From: Tateyamaria sp. syn59
Lineage (GTDB): Bacteria; Pseudomonadota; Alphaproteobacteria; Rhodobacterales; Rhodobacteraceae
DNA length: 64,000 bases
Assembly: GCF_007995245.1 (NCBI RefSeq)
Contig: NZ_VCBA01000006.1
Location: forward strand, 269,979 to 333,978
Direction: 5' to 3'
Shown piece by piece: positions 33,245 through 42,195 of this stretch (position 1 is the stretch's first letter; every line of letters starts with the position of its first letter). The translations under genes were made by a program, and so were the position numbers. Under the pieces are notes generated by a model. That model saw nothing but the letters and a program-made list of their open reading frames with translations, did not search any database and was not told the DNA's origin.

Positions 33245-34063
33245 ATGGCCGCCAAGGAAAAATCCCAGAATGGCGTGATCGAGACGATCAAGACCATCGT
33301 CTATGCGCTGCTGATTGCGGGTGTGTTTCGGACCTTGTTCTTTCAGCCGTTTTGGATTCCGTCCGGGTCGATGAAAGAGACGCTGCTGATCGGGGATTTC
33401 CTGTTCGTGAACAAGATGGCTTACGGCTATTCCTATGCGTCTTGCCCCTCGATCCCGGCCATTGGCCTGGATGCGCAGGCACTATGTGGCTTTATGGGCG
33501 ACGAACGTGTCTGGGCGGGCCAGCCCGAGCGCGGCGATGTGGTCGTGTTCCGCCATCCGGTGTCGGGGGCCGATTTCATCAAGCGTGTCGTCGGCCTGCC
33601 GGGCGATACCGTACAGGTGCGCGATGGTCAGATCATTCTGAACGGGACACCGGTGCCGCAGGAGCCTGCGGGCACATTCGTCGAGGTGTTCGATCGCCAG
33701 GGACCGCAGGGCCTGTTGCCGCGTTGCGAGAGCGGCGCGGTCGGGCAGGGTGCCGCCTGCAGCAAGTCGCGCTTTGTCGAGACGTTCCCGAATGGCGAAG
33801 AGCATGTCGTTTTGAATGTGGCTGTCCAGCAATCCGACAACACGCCGATCTACCGTGTACCGGAAGGGCACTACTTCTTCATGGGTGACAACCGGGACAA
33901 CTCGTCTGACAGTCGTTTGGCGCAGGTGGCGGGTGGTGTCGGCTACGTGCCGTTTGAAAACCTGATCGGCCGTGCGGACCGCATCATGTTCTCGTCTGCG
34001 GGCCGGTCTATGCTGTTCTTCTGGACCTGGCGGAGCGACCGCTACTTCAAGAGGATCGAGTGA
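33245..34063 (+). CDS. lepB: Signal peptidase I
   Basis: This 272-residue membrane-bound protease removes Sec signal peptides. One N-terminal membrane helix (about 17-33) precedes the catalytic domain with nucleophile Ser42 ([14 protein letters not shown]) and general base Lys113 ([11 protein letters not shown]). [17 protein letters not shown] is the conserved box E. ATG 33245 is chosen for AAGGAG six bases upstream; the longer frame from 33152 overlaps acpS. A Cys-containing insertion ([18 protein letters not shown], and [17 protein letters not shown]) is usual in Rhodobacterales. Confidence 0.96.
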   Translation: MAAKEKSQNGVIETIKTIVYALLIAGVFRTLFFQPFWIPSGSMKETLLIGDFLFVNKMAYGYSYASCPSIPAIGLDAQALCGFMGDERVWAGQPERGDVVVFRHPVSGADFIKRVVGLPGDTVQVRDGQIILNGTPVPQEPAGTFVEVFDRQGPQGLLPRCESGAVGQGAACSKSRFVETFPNGEEHVVLNVAVQQSDNTPIYRVPEGHYFFMGDNRDNSSDSRLAQVAGGVGYVPFENLIGRADRIMFSSAGRSMLFFWTWRSDRYFKRIE

Positions 34064-34746
34064 AGCTGGGCGCCGACCTCTCCGCCTTTGAAGGCCGGAT
34101 CGGGCATCGCTTTGCGGCGCCTGAGTTGCTGATCGAAGCGGTCACCCATGCGTCCATGTCCTCACCCACGCGGTCCGATAACCAGCGGCTGGAGTTTCTC
34201 GGCGACCGTGTTCTGGGCCTCGTCATGGCGCAGGCGCTGTTAGAAGCCGATACCAGCGCTGCCGAAGGCGCGCTCGCCCCGCGGTTCAATGCGCTGGTGC
34301 GGAAGGAGACGTGTGCAGACGTGGCGCGTGACATTGCGTTGGGAGATGTCTTGCGATTGGGGCGCTCCGAGATGCTTTCGGGCGGGCGTCGCAAGCAGGC
34401 ACTTTTGGGTGATGCCGTCGAGGCGGTGATTGCCGCGGTGTACCTTGATGCCGGTTTCGATGCGGCCAAGGCGCTGATCCTGCGCTTGTGGGCAGACCGG
34501 ATTGCCCGCGTAGATGCGGATGCGCGTGATGCCAAGACGGCCCTGCAGGAATGGGCGCAGGCGCGTGGCCTCACACCGCCACAATATGTGGAAACGGGCC
34601 GTTCGGGGCCAGATCACCAGCCGGTCTTTACCATCGCAGCGCGTCTGTCCACGGGGGATGAGGCCACGGCCACGGCCGGGTCAAAGCGCGAGGCGCAGCA
34701 GGCCGCGGCGCAAGCTCTGCTTGCCGAATTGGAGGCGCCGAAATGA
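34060..34746 (+). CDS. rnc: Ribonuclease III
   Basis: This 228-residue double-strand-specific endoribonuclease acts in rRNA processing and mRNA control. The catalytic domain has [17 protein letters not shown] and [19 protein letters not shown] with the Mg2+-binding acids. The C-terminal dsRNA-binding domain spans about 152-225. The start is GTG 34060, overlapping the lepB stop (GTGA). The 3' end overlaps era by 4 bases. Confidence 0.96.
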   Translation: MKLGADLSAFEGRIGHRFAAPELLIEAVTHASMSSPTRSDNQRLEFLGDRVLGLVMAQALLEADTSAAEGALAPRFNALVRKETCADVARDIALGDVLRLGRSEMLSGGRRKQALLGDAVEAVIAAVYLDAGFDAAKALILRLWADRIARVDADARDAKTALQEWAQARGLTPPQYVETGRSGPDHQPVFTIAARLSTGDEATATAGSKREAQQAAAQALLAELEAPK

Positions 34747-35651
34747 TCACACGCGCAGGCTTCATCGCCTTGATCGGAGAGCCCAATGCGGGCAAGTCCA
34801 CGCTCTTGAACACGATGGTTGGAGCCAAGGTCAGCATCGTGACCCACAAGGTCCAGACCACCCGTGCCCGCATTCGCGGCGTCGCCATGGAGGGGGACAG
34901 CCAGTTGGTGTTTGTCGACACCCCGGGCCTATTTCAGCCACGTCGCCGTCTGGACCGCGCAATGGTTGCGGCCGCCTGGGGCGGGGCGGCGGATGCAGAT
35001 GTCATCGTGCTGATGATCGAGGCGCATCGCGGTGTGACCGCAGGCGTCGAACGTATCCTCAGCCAGCTCGCCGAGATTGGAGAGGGTCGCACGGTTGCCC
35101 TTGCCATCAACAAGATTGACCGCGTAGAGGCACCGGTTCTGCTGGGGCTGACGAAAGACCTGAATGAGCGGTTTGAGTTCGTCGAAACCTTCATGATTTC
35201 GGCTGAGAAAGGACATGGTGTCGAAACCCTGCGCCAGTGGTTGGCGGAGCACGTGCCGGAGGGGCCATGGCTCTATCCCGAGGACCAAATCGCAGACCTA
35301 CCCATGCGCATGATCGCCGCCGAGATGACGCGCGAGAAGCTGACCCTGCGCTTGCATCAGGAGCTGCCTTATCAGCTGACCGTTGAGACGGAAGCCTGGG
35401 AAGAGCGCAAGGACGGATCGGCCAAAGTGGACCAAATCATCTATGTGTCGCGGGATGGTCACAAAGGCATTGTGCTGGGTCATCGCGGTGAGACGATTAA
35501 GGCCGTCAGTAAGGCGGCGCGCGAAGAACTGGCCGAGTTTCTGGGCCGCAAGGTGCACCTGTTTTTGCAAGTGAAGGTGCGTGAGAAGTGGCTGGAAGAA
35601 GCCGAGCGCTATGATCAGATGGGGCTGGACTTCAAAGATGGAAATGCCTGA
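34743..35651 (+). CDS. era: GTPase Era
   Basis: This 302-residue GTPase binds the 3' end of 16S rRNA during 30S maturation. G motifs are [19 protein letters not shown] and NKIDRV, and a C-terminal KH domain follows (about 205-295, with [25 protein letters not shown]). The start overlaps the rnc stop (ATGA), the conserved rnc-era coupling. Confidence 0.96.
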   Translation: MITRAGFIALIGEPNAGKSTLLNTMVGAKVSIVTHKVQTTRARIRGVAMEGDSQLVFVDTPGLFQPRRRLDRAMVAAAWGGAADADVIVLMIEAHRGVTAGVERILSQLAEIGEGRTVALAINKIDRVEAPVLLGLTKDLNERFEFVETFMISAEKGHGVETLRQWLAEHVPEGPWLYPEDQIADLPMRMIAAEMTREKLTLRLHQELPYQLTVETEAWEERKDGSAKVDQIIYVSRDGHKGIVLGHRGETIKAVSKAAREELAEFLGRKVHLFLQVKVREKWLEEAERYDQMGLDFKDGNA

Positions 35652-35711
35652 GACATTGGCTGATCGACCCTCCGGCGGGGATTTTTTTGAAACAGAGAAG
35701 CGGGGGACTTG

Positions 35712-36041
35712 GTGCCTCGTTTGACCTCTCGGTTTTGGGTGGATGCGTATTTGGCGCGGTTGCGCTTCGCCGACATCCCGGGCTTTGTCGTGGCCCACGG
35801 GGATGACACCGGGGGCGCAGTTTTGGTCAAGCTGAACACGCTGGATGGGCGAGCGGTGCTCTATCAGCGGTCTTTTGATCTGATGACAGACACGCGGGTT
35901 TGGGCCGAGTTGGCGTCTGGTCCGGAGCCGGATGTGGATGCCGCAGTGACCCGGCAGCGCGGCTTTGATCCGGATCTTTGGGTGATCGAGGTAGAGGACC
36001 GAGCGGGGCGGCACCTGCTGGATCAGGAGGGGCTCGCCTGA
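35712..36041 (+). CDS. DUF1491 protein
   Basis: This 109-residue protein starts [18 protein letters not shown] and contains [27 protein letters not shown] and [18 protein letters not shown], all typical of DUF1491, a small alphaproteobacterial family that sits between era and recO. GTG 35712 with GGGGG five bases upstream is preferred to TTG 35709. The stop is one base before the recO ATG. The function is unknown. Confidence 0.85.
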   Translation: MPRLTSRFWVDAYLARLRFADIPGFVVAHGDDTGGAVLVKLNTLDGRAVLYQRSFDLMTDTRVWAELASGPEPDVDAAVTRQRGFDPDLWVIEVEDRAGRHLLDQEGLA

Positions 36042-36042
36042 G

Positions 36043-36768
36043 ATGGAGTGGCGCGGCACGGGCATATTGCTGAGTGTGCAGCGGCATGGGGAGAGCAGCG
36101 CGATTATCGATGTCTTTACCGAGGAAAAGGGGCGTCATGCCGGGGTCGTCCGGGGTGGAACCAGCCGCAAGATCGCACCGATTTTGCAGCCAGGGGCGCA
36201 GTTGGATGTGGCTTGGCGCGCGCGGCTTGAGGAACATATCGGGAGTTTTGCTGTCGAGCCCGTCCGCAGTCGCGCGGCACTGGTCATGGGCAATCGGCTG
36301 GCGCTGGCGGGATTGAATGCTGTGACCGGGCTGTTGGGATTTTGTCTGCCCGAGCGTGAAGCGTATGGACCTCTGTACCGGCGGACCGAGGCGCTGCTGG
36401 ATCTGCTTGGGCAGGACGATGTGTGGCCGTTGGCTTATCTGCAATGGGAACTGGCGCTGCTGGAGGAGATGGGTTTTGGCCTCGACCTGAAGACCTGTGC
36501 AGCCACCGGTGCGACGGATGGATTGGCTTATGTGTCGCCTAAAACTGGGCGGGCTGTGTCCAAGGCGGGTGCGGGAATCTGGGCCAATCGGCTTTTGCCG
36601 TTACCGCCGGTTCTGCGCCGCGAGGGGGATGCGCCCGATGCGGAGATTGCATTGGGGCTGGAGACGACCGGGTATTTCCTCAAGCATCACCTGGCCCCGG
36701 ATCTGGGGTCGAAACCATTGCCTGAAGCGCGTGATCGTTTTGTCGATGCCTTCAGTCGGACGTTGTGA
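36043..36768 (+). CDS. recO: DNA repair protein RecO
   Basis: This 241-residue RecF-pathway mediator helps load RecA. The N-terminal OB fold starts [39 protein letters not shown], and the helical region includes [31 protein letters not shown]. Only one cysteine remains in the former zinc-finger region, as is common in alphaproteobacteria. The 3' end overlaps the convergent META-domain gene by 17 bases. Confidence 0.94.
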   Translation: MEWRGTGILLSVQRHGESSAIIDVFTEEKGRHAGVVRGGTSRKIAPILQPGAQLDVAWRARLEEHIGSFAVEPVRSRAALVMGNRLALAGLNAVTGLLGFCLPEREAYGPLYRRTEALLDLLGQDDVWPLAYLQWELALLEEMGFGLDLKTCAATGATDGLAYVSPKTGRAVSKAGAGIWANRLLPLPPVLRREGDAPDAEIALGLETTGYFLKHHLAPDLGSKPLPEARDRFVDAFSRTL

Positions 36769-37144
36769 ACACCATTTCATCCCCGTCATCATTGCGCAGG
36801 AACAATGTGCCTTCGCGCACTTCTGACTGGGTCATGCGCGCCAGCGCCTCAAAATATGCTGCTTCCGCATCAAGATCGGCACAGGCCGCGCGCGTGGCGA
36901 CTATTGGGGAAAGTTGAAACCAGGGATACGGCACCGTGTTGGTTGCGCTGAAGCTGTTACAGGGCGCTTGCCCCGAAACCGGGCCGCCCGGCTGAAATTC
37001 GAGCGTGGCTGGCCCAGGCAATGCGGCACCGTTCAGGGTTTGCAGCTCCCACAGACGCTCAGCGGCGCCGTAGCGCGCGACGGTCTCGTCTGCCTGGCAG
37101 GCGGGGATGGACGCCATGAGCGTCAGCGCCGCAGCCCGGATCAT
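36752..37144 (-). CDS. META-domain (HslJ-like) exported protein
   Basis: This encodes 130 residues. A short signal sequence ending IPAC may be a weak lipobox. The META-like domain shows [37 protein letters not shown] and [19 protein letters not shown], where the conserved N-x-(F/Y) and the Met/Cys acid pattern occur. It is encoded 7 bases downstream of a TetR regulator on the same strand, so it is probably co-transcribed. It probably acts in the periplasm. Confidence 0.82.
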   Translation of the reverse strand: MIRAAALTLMASIPACQADETVARYGAAERLWELQTLNGAALPGPATLEFQPGGPVSGQAPCNSFSATNTVPYPWFQLSPIVATRAACADLDAEAAYFEALARMTQSEVREGTLFLRNDDGDEMVFTTSD

Positions 37145-37151
37145 TGACGGA

Positions 37152-37676
37152 TCATTTCAGGGCCATCACCAGATCCACGAGCGCCGCGAAGGCAACCAGC
37201 GCCTCGCCATCGTCTGTGTGCATCTGCTTAAGCCCGATAAGCGAGCCGTAGGCGGAGCGTGCGAAATCCTCGTTCGTGACGCCGATGCTGTTCATCAATT
37301 CTGTCAGGCGTTTGAGGCGGGCGGTATCGACCTCGGCCAGCGCTTTGGCGACGGCCTCGTCCTGCTGTGCCCATGCGCGCAGTGCGGGGCCTGGGCTGTC
37401 TTCCTGCACGCTTTGTCCGAAGCGGATCATCTTGTCCGTGGCGGTGCCGTCCTGTGCGCTGTCTTCGGCCAGCGTGGCGAGCGCACGGCTTTTCCATTCG
37501 GCTAGAAGGGCCTTCTGGAATGCCGGTACGTCCTTGAAATGCCAGTAAAAAGACCCTTTCGAGGTCTTCAAGTGTCTTGAGAGTGGTTCTGCCCTGAGCG
37601 CAAGGGGCCCTTGGGCGGTGAGTTGTTCAAGCCCGGCGTCAATCCAGGCAGCGGGGGAAAGGGGTGCTTTGGCCAT
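37152..37676 (-). CDS. TetR-family regulator
   Basis: This encodes 174 residues with an N-terminal TetR HTH (about 5-50: AAWIDAGLEQLTAQGPLALRAEPLSRHLKTSKGSFYWHFKD) followed by a helical ligand domain. KGSFYWHFKD is the usual recognition-helix signature. ATG 37676 is chosen; the longer frame adds 17 residues without homology. The META-domain gene follows on the same strand. The ligand is unknown. Confidence 0.9.
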   Translation of the reverse strand: MAKAPLSPAAWIDAGLEQLTAQGPLALRAEPLSRHLKTSKGSFYWHFKDVPAFQKALLAEWKSRALATLAEDSAQDGTATDKMIRFGQSVQEDSPGPALRAWAQQDEAVAKALAEVDTARLKRLTELMNSIGVTNEDFARSAYGSLIGLKQMHTDDGEALVAFAALVDLVMALK

Positions 37677-37809
37677 GTTCGTGCGATACGCCCGGGTATG
37701 CAGGGGCGCAAGCGAAAGCGACTTCAACTTCCGGTATGAGCGTGTTGCCGCACATGGTGCGAAAAAATTTGCTTATCTTGCATGCAGTTCGGTCGGCGGG
37801 CGGGCTGTT

Positions 37810-38400
37810 TTAGATCCCGGATGCGACCGCCAGCGCGACCACCAAAAGCATGGAGGCGGCCATGGCATAATTGATCCTCCGCTGCCGATGCGGGGCGAGG
37901 TCGAGCGCCTTGAGTTGCACGCCAAACCAGACCCATAGGATGTGGATGGGGATCCAGATCACGTTGATGATCAGGACCTTCCAGATGGCTTCGGCCACCA
38001 GCGCGTCGGGCATGAGCGCAAAGCCGGAAAAGAGGGCAGTGTTGACCGCGTAACCCTTTGGATTGATGGGCTGAAGCAGGATGCCGTTGATCACGCCAGG
38101 CTCAGTTTCCGCGGCGGCGAAAGCTAGCTTTGAACCGGCAAAGGCTATGCGGGATGCGAGGTAGAGCAGGTAGGCCGTGGAGAGGACGAATAGGAAGGTG
38201 CGTAGGGCGGGGCTGGCGAGGATCAGGGCGGCGAGGCCACTGATCACCGCGAGGATGACGAGGTTGTTGCCGATGAAGAGGCCGAGCACGTATCGCAGGC
38301 CTGACCGCATGCCGAAGGCGGCGCCGACACCGGCGGCCGAGAGGACGCCGGGGCCAGGGGTGATGATCAGGAAAAAGACTGCGGCGGCGAAGGTGAGCAT
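37810..38400 (-). CDS. LysE-family exporter (second copy)
   Basis: This encodes 196 residues and six hydrophobic segments, opening MLTFAAAVFFLIITPGPGVLSAAGVGAAFG with the family TPGPGVL motif and containing LQPINPKGYAVNTALFSGF. It is paralogous to the exporter at 21279-21893. The Shine-Dalgarno match is weak, so the start is uncertain. Upstream lies a 343-base intergenic region with the phased repeat array copy B. Confidence 0.87.
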   Translation of the reverse strand: MLTFAAAVFFLIITPGPGVLSAAGVGAAFGMRSGLRYVLGLFIGNNLVILAVISGLAALILASPALRTFLFVLSTAYLLYLASRIAFAGSKLAFAAAETEPGVINGILLQPINPKGYAVNTALFSGFALMPDALVAEAIWKVLIINVIWIPIHILWVWFGVQLKALDLAPHRQRRINYAMAASMLLVVALAVASGI

Positions 38401-38532
38401 GAGCGGCAGAATGGCGGAGCGGGCGGCAAGGTCAATGCCGCACTGGGCACCGTACGCGCAACGGTTAACGCGGATATTGCGCGGGAGGGGCAGATGTGCG
38501 GGTTAACGCCTTTGTTCGTTGGGAAAACGGCG

Positions 38533-38614
38533 ATGCAACAGCCGTGCACAATGCGTGCACCACACGTACACCGGTTGTGCACCGAAGCGCGGGTTAACGC
38601 GGCGTGCGGTGGTG
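38533..38614. repeat. 11-bp-phased GTGCAC array plus GTTAACGC block (copy B)
   Basis: GTGCAC starts at 38544, 38555 and 38577 and GTACAC at 38566, an exact 11-bp period, with a degenerate ATGCAA one period earlier at 38533. The block GTTAACGC...GCGGTGG at 38593-38614 matches copy A (2820-2841) at 18 of 22 positions. Confidence 0.65.
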
Positions 38615-38662
38615 AAGGTTAAGGGTGGGTCAACGGGGTTTTCGGGGGGGCAGATATGAAAA

Positions 38663-38682
38663 GGCCGGGCTGAAGCCCGGCC
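38663..38682 (-). terminator. Rho-independent terminator after mcd (distal)
   Basis: GGCCGGGC / GCCCGGCC with a 4-nt loop. In the leftward direction it is followed by TTTT, so it is a good terminator for mcd. Confidence 0.75.
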
Positions 38683-38710
38683 TTCGGTTTTGCTGAACTT
38701 AGGGAGGCGT

Positions 38711-38729
38711 GGCGGGGTGAAACCCCGCC
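38711..38729 (-). terminator. Hairpin after mcd (proximal)
   Basis: GGCGGGGT / ACCCCGCC with a 3-nt loop, 15 bases after the mcd stop in the leftward direction and without a U-run. It forms a tandem with the hairpin at 38663-38682. Confidence 0.55.
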
Positions 38730-38743
38730 CTACCAGTTTGGGG

Positions 38744-40432
38744 TCAGCCGAGGATGCGGCGGGCGATGACTTGCGCCTGAATTTCGGCGGCACCTTCGAA
38801 GATGTTGAGGATGCGGGCGTCGCAGAGGACGCGGGAAATTTTGTACTCCAGCGCGAAACCGTTGCCGCCGTGGATCTGCAACCCGTTGTCAGCAGCCGCC
38901 CACGCCACGCGGGCGCCCAGCAGTTTGGCCATGCCTGCCTCGACATCGCAGCGACGGCCCTCATCCTTCTCGAACGCCGAGAAGTAGGTCAGTTGGCGCG
39001 CCACCATAATCTCGACCGCCATCATCGCCAGCTTGTTGGCGACGCGGGGGAAGTTGATCAGCGCCTTGCCGAACTGTTTGCGGTCCAGAGCGTATTGCAT
39101 CGAGATGTCGAGCGCGGACTGCGCCACGCCGATGGCGCGGGCCGCTGTCTGGATGCGGGCCGATTCGAAGGTTTCCATCAGCTGTTTGAAGCCTTTGCCC
39201 TCTTCCCCGCCGAGCAGGTTCTCGCCCTGCACATGGAAGTTGTCGAAGCCCAGTTCGTATTCCTTCATGCCGCGGTAGCCGAGCACTTCGATCTCGCCGC
39301 CGGTCATGCCGTCGGTGGGGAAGGGATTTTCCTCGGTGCCGGGTGTCTTTTCAGCCAGGAACATCGACAGACCCTTGTAGTCGGTCGTGTTCGGATCAGT
39401 GCGCGCGAGCAGCGTCATCACTTGCGTGCGCGTAGCGTGGGTGATCCAGGTCTTGTTGCCCGTGATCTTGTAGTCGCCGTTGTCATCCTTGACCGCGCGG
39501 GTGCGCAGGGAGCCGAGGTCAGAGCCGGTGTTTGGCTCCGTGAAGACGGCCGTGGGCATCGTTTCGGCGCTGGCCAGTTGCGGCAGCCACTTTTGTTTCT
39601 GTTCTTCGGTGCCGCCCGCTATGATCAGCTCGGCCGCAATCTCGGAGCGGGTGCCGAGGGAGCCGACGCCGATGTAACCGCGCGACAATTCTTCGGACAC
39701 GACACACATGGACGCTTTGGAAAGGCCAAAGCCTCCATATTCTTCGGGGATGGTCAGGCCAAAGACACCCATCTCGGCCAGTTCCTCGATCACCTCCATC
39801 GGGATAAGTTCATCCTTGAGGTGCCAGTCATGGGCAAAAGGCTCGACCTTTTCGATGGCGTAGCGGCGGAACTGTTCGCGGATCATTTCCAGCTCTTCGT
39901 CGAGGCCGGAGGCGCCCACGGTGATTTCCGCGCTGCGTTCCTGCATCAGCTCGACAAGCCGGATGCGGGCGGCTTGCGTGTTGCCGCCCTGGGTGAGCGT
40001 CATCACCGCGGGGTCCATCATGCCGCGCATGTCGTCTTGGCTGAGCCCAAGATCCTGAAGGCGCAGCACTTCGCCCTGGTTCATCTGGATGCCGCCGTAG
40101 ATCTGCCAAAGGTATTCACCAAAGGCGATCTGGTGAATCAGCGCCTCAACCTCGCCAAACTTGGACTGCGCTTCCAGTGCGTCGGCCCATTTCTGCATCT
40201 GGCGCAGCGATTCGGAGTATGTGGCGAGCCACGCCAGACCGTGGGCTGCGGTCTGATTCTCTTCCACAAGCTCGCCGGATACGCGGCCATCGACGCTCAG
40301 TTGGTCGCGCAGGCGCGTGCGCGCAAGTTCCGTGATCTTTTCGACGGGTTTCAGCGCCGCACGTGTCAGACCAAGCAGGTCATCCAGCAAAATGGGCGTG
40401 ACCGCCCCCATATCCTGTCCGTCATGTGCCAT
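38744..40432 (-). CDS. mcd: (2S)-methylsuccinyl-CoA dehydrogenase (acyl-CoA dehydrogenase family)
   Basis: This encodes 562 residues. The C-terminal 400 are a standard acyl-CoA dehydrogenase (GLTIPEEYGGFGLS, TEPNTGSDLGSLRTRA, LQIHGGNGFALEYKISRVLCDARILNIFEGAAEIQ). About 150 extra N-terminal residues (DDLLGLTRAALKPVEKITEL and onward) match the extended methylsuccinyl-CoA dehydrogenases of the ethylmalonyl-CoA pathway. It would oxidise methylsuccinyl-CoA to mesaconyl-CoA and pass electrons to ETF, whose genes lie at 52-54 kb. ATG 40432 has AGGAG eight bases upstream. Two hairpins end the transcript. Confidence 0.88.
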   Translation of the reverse strand: MAHDGQDMGAVTPILLDDLLGLTRAALKPVEKITELARTRLRDQLSVDGRVSGELVEENQTAAHGLAWLATYSESLRQMQKWADALEAQSKFGEVEALIHQIAFGEYLWQIYGGIQMNQGEVLRLQDLGLSQDDMRGMMDPAVMTLTQGGNTQAARIRLVELMQERSAEITVGASGLDEELEMIREQFRRYAIEKVEPFAHDWHLKDELIPMEVIEELAEMGVFGLTIPEEYGGFGLSKASMCVVSEELSRGYIGVGSLGTRSEIAAELIIAGGTEEQKQKWLPQLASAETMPTAVFTEPNTGSDLGSLRTRAVKDDNGDYKITGNKTWITHATRTQVMTLLARTDPNTTDYKGLSMFLAEKTPGTEENPFPTDGMTGGEIEVLGYRGMKEYELGFDNFHVQGENLLGGEEGKGFKQLMETFESARIQTAARAIGVAQSALDISMQYALDRKQFGKALINFPRVANKLAMMAVEIMVARQLTYFSAFEKDEGRRCDVEAGMAKLLGARVAWAAADNGLQIHGGNGFALEYKISRVLCDARILNIFEGAAEIQAQVIARRILG

Positions 40433-40542
40433 GCCTTGGCTCCTCGTTTTAAGCTTCGTCACGGCTTACCTAGTTCGCAGGTGCAGCGCAACAAATATTC
40501 ATTTTGGTGCGGCTGTTTGTTCGTTTCTTGCGTGGCAATATA

Positions 40543-40553
40543 CTGCAGTGCAG
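40543..40553. promoter_or_regulatory. Palindrome upstream of mcd
   Basis: CTGCA-G-TGCAG is a perfect 11-bp palindrome 111 bases upstream of the mcd start. It could be an operator for the neighbouring XRE regulator, but no binding data support this. Confidence 0.3.
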
Positions 40554-40591
40554 CATCGACGTCGCGCACTTTAAGTATGCCACAAAATAAA

Positions 40592-40614
40592 ACCGCGCCC
40601 AAGTTGGGCGCGGT
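40592..40614 (-). terminator. Terminator after the XRE regulator gene
   Basis: ACCGCGCCCAA / TTGGGCGCGGT with an 11-bp perfect stem. Leftward it continues GCGGTTTTATTTT, a classical U-rich tail, 87 bases after the XRE stop. Confidence 0.75.
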
Positions 40615-40700
40615 GTCACTCGTACAACTACTATCCTTTGGAACCCTCGGTGCCGCCGGAGGTCATGCACCGTAAGGGTTTTCTTGCATCATGACGCGAG

Positions 40701-41060
40701 TCAGGACGCCTTGCGCGCGACGGTCAGGCCCGACACGTCCTCGATGAACGTCACGATTCGCGACTTGATTCTCTCGTCCTCGATCGTGGCGAGCGCGTTC
40801 ACAATATCGAGACCGCGATCGTTGCGGTTGGCGGGTTCCGGCTCGGCCAGCCCCTCAAAGAAATAGGACGTGGGCACGTCGAGGATGCGCGACAGTTCGA
40901 AAAGGCGGCTGGCCGCGATGCGGTTCGACCCGATTTCGTACTTCTGGATCTGCTGGAAAGACAGGTCCAAACGCTTTGCTACATCGGTTTGCGACATCCG
41001 CCGCAGCGTGCGGATTTGCTTCAGGCGTTTGCCGACGTGAACATCTACTGGGTGTGACAT
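40701..41060 (-). CDS. XRE-family regulator next to mcd
   Basis: This 119-residue protein has a Cro/CI HTH in residues 10-65 (LKQIRTLRRMSQTDVAKRLDLSFQQIQKYEIGSNRIAASRLFELSRIL) and an extra C-terminal helix pair. The FQQIQKYE wording is common in alphaproteobacterial XRE proteins close to acyl-CoA genes. It has a GGAGG ribosome binding site and its own terminator, so it is separate from mcd. It may regulate mcd, but this rests on position only. Confidence 0.88.
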   Translation of the reverse strand: MSHPVDVHVGKRLKQIRTLRRMSQTDVAKRLDLSFQQIQKYEIGSNRIAASRLFELSRILDVPTSYFFEGLAEPEPANRNDRGLDIVNALATIEDERIKSRIVTFIEDVSGLTVARKAS

Positions 41061-41160
41061 ACTAATTACCTCCGGTTGATCTACACAGAGTAGTCGCCGA
41101 GTACACGCACAGGTTCAATTGGCTAGTTTTGCACCCCAGACCACACGTAAATGTTGCATT

Positions 41161-41204
41161 AATGTATGATTCATTTAACATTGACGTATTGCTGATCATA
41201 CATT
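41161..41204. promoter_or_regulatory. Ten-base inverted repeat upstream of the HTH gene
   Basis: AATGTATGAT (41161-41170) and ATCATACATT (41195-41204) are perfect inverted copies separated by 24 bases. They lie between two divergent regulator genes, ending about 10 bases before the HTH gene start. Likely operator pair. Confidence 0.5.
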
Positions 41205-41214
41205 GGGTTTGCCT

Positions 41215-42138
41215 GTGAATGCCCCGACGCGCAACTTGACTGACGTGAACCAACCGCTCCTGTTCGAGATGATACGCTCGTTCACGACGCTGGCGCAGAC
41301 GTTGAATCTGTCCCATGCGGTGACAGAGTTGAACAGCACGCGTCAGACGGTGCGGCGTCATATCTCGCAGCTGGAGGAATTGCGCGGAGAAGAGCTGTTT
41401 CAGACACGCGACCGCCGGTACGAGCTGACCGAGGCGGGCGAAGCGGCGCTGCCCGAGGCGCGTGAACTTCTGATGCATGCCCGCGCGTGGTCGAAGGGGC
41501 AGACAGGTGTACGCAGCGCGCTCCAATACCTTCAGGCCCAGGCGGGCGACTGGGTCTTTTACCAGCAGCAGCAACCCATGGGCGACATCTGGTATGACGA
41601 GTCGATCCTGCTGCGCGAGACCTATCGCGCATGGGTCATGGGCGCGGGCGAGATTGAAAATCCGGCACTGGCGCATGTTCGGCCCTACCTGATGGTGTAT
41701 CGGAATTCTGATTCGGGCTGGATCTGTGTCGAATTCGGCCAGCGCTCGGCATACGTGAATTGGTTTGGACAGGATTACGCACGCTCAAGTATCGGTCGCC
41801 CTATTGCGCGCCTACCTGCCGGTGAGGAATTCGGTCGGATGCTGGATCAGTCATTTTTGGATATTCAAACCACGCAGATGGCGCGGCTGGATCACGTGTT
41901 CACGCGGATGCCCGGCCGGAACGACGCAGGGCCGGTCACAATGGCCTACCAACGCCTTATGATGGCAGGATTTTTTCCCGATCGTTCCCCCTCCGTCATG
42001 ACGCTGGTTGTGCCCACCGTAAACGTCAAGATCGCAGCGCTGGACGAGGCGCAGCGGGCCGATCTTGCAGAAATCGAACCACCGGATTTTGATCCGGCAG
42101 ACGCCACATTCGAAAATCTCTCAAAACCGCCGCCTTAA
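41215..42138 (+). CDS. LysR-like HTH protein with unknown C-terminal domain
   Basis: This encodes about 307 residues. The N-terminus (LFEMIRSFTTLAQTLNLSHAVTELNSTRQTVRRHISQLEELRGEELFQTRDRRYELTEAG) has the pattern of a LysR-type winged HTH. The remaining 200 residues do not match the usual LysR substrate domain: WVFYQQQQPMGDIWYDESILLRETYRAWVMG is aromatic-rich and could sense a ligand differently. GTG 41215 is preferred to TTG 41203. The next gene, GNAT-like, shares a 12-base upstream motif, so the two probably act together. Confidence 0.75.
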   Translation: MNAPTRNLTDVNQPLLFEMIRSFTTLAQTLNLSHAVTELNSTRQTVRRHISQLEELRGEELFQTRDRRYELTEAGEAALPEARELLMHARAWSKGQTGVRSALQYLQAQAGDWVFYQQQQPMGDIWYDESILLRETYRAWVMGAGEIENPALAHVRPYLMVYRNSDSGWICVEFGQRSAYVNWFGQDYARSSIGRPIARLPAGEEFGRMLDQSFLDIQTTQMARLDHVFTRMPGRNDAGPVTMAYQRLMMAGFFPDRSPSVMTLVVPTVNVKIAALDEAQRADLAEIEPPDFDPADATFENLSKPPP

Positions 42139-42195
42139 CTAACTTACACTTATTCGGCGAGTTTTACGGGTATTTTCCTCAAATCTGTCTTAACT

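Larger units (their letters stand above)
38401..38743. other. Large intergenic region with repeats and terminators
   Basis: These 343 bases between two leftward genes contain three GGTTAACGC copies (38463, 38501, 38592), the 11-bp-phased array copy B (38533-38587) and two strong hairpins next to the mcd 3' end. I see no gene. Confidence 0.6.

Noticed and set aside
38690..40675. Rightward open frame of 661 residues opposite mcd
   Set aside because: Antisense to a clearly coding acyl-CoA dehydrogenase; His/Gly/Arg-rich composition typical of a shadow frame.
40631..40692. Two tiny ATGA-coupled leftward frames (9 and 11 codons) after the XRE regulator
   Set aside because: Too short, without Shine-Dalgarno sequences; more simply part of the 3' untranslated region before the terminator.
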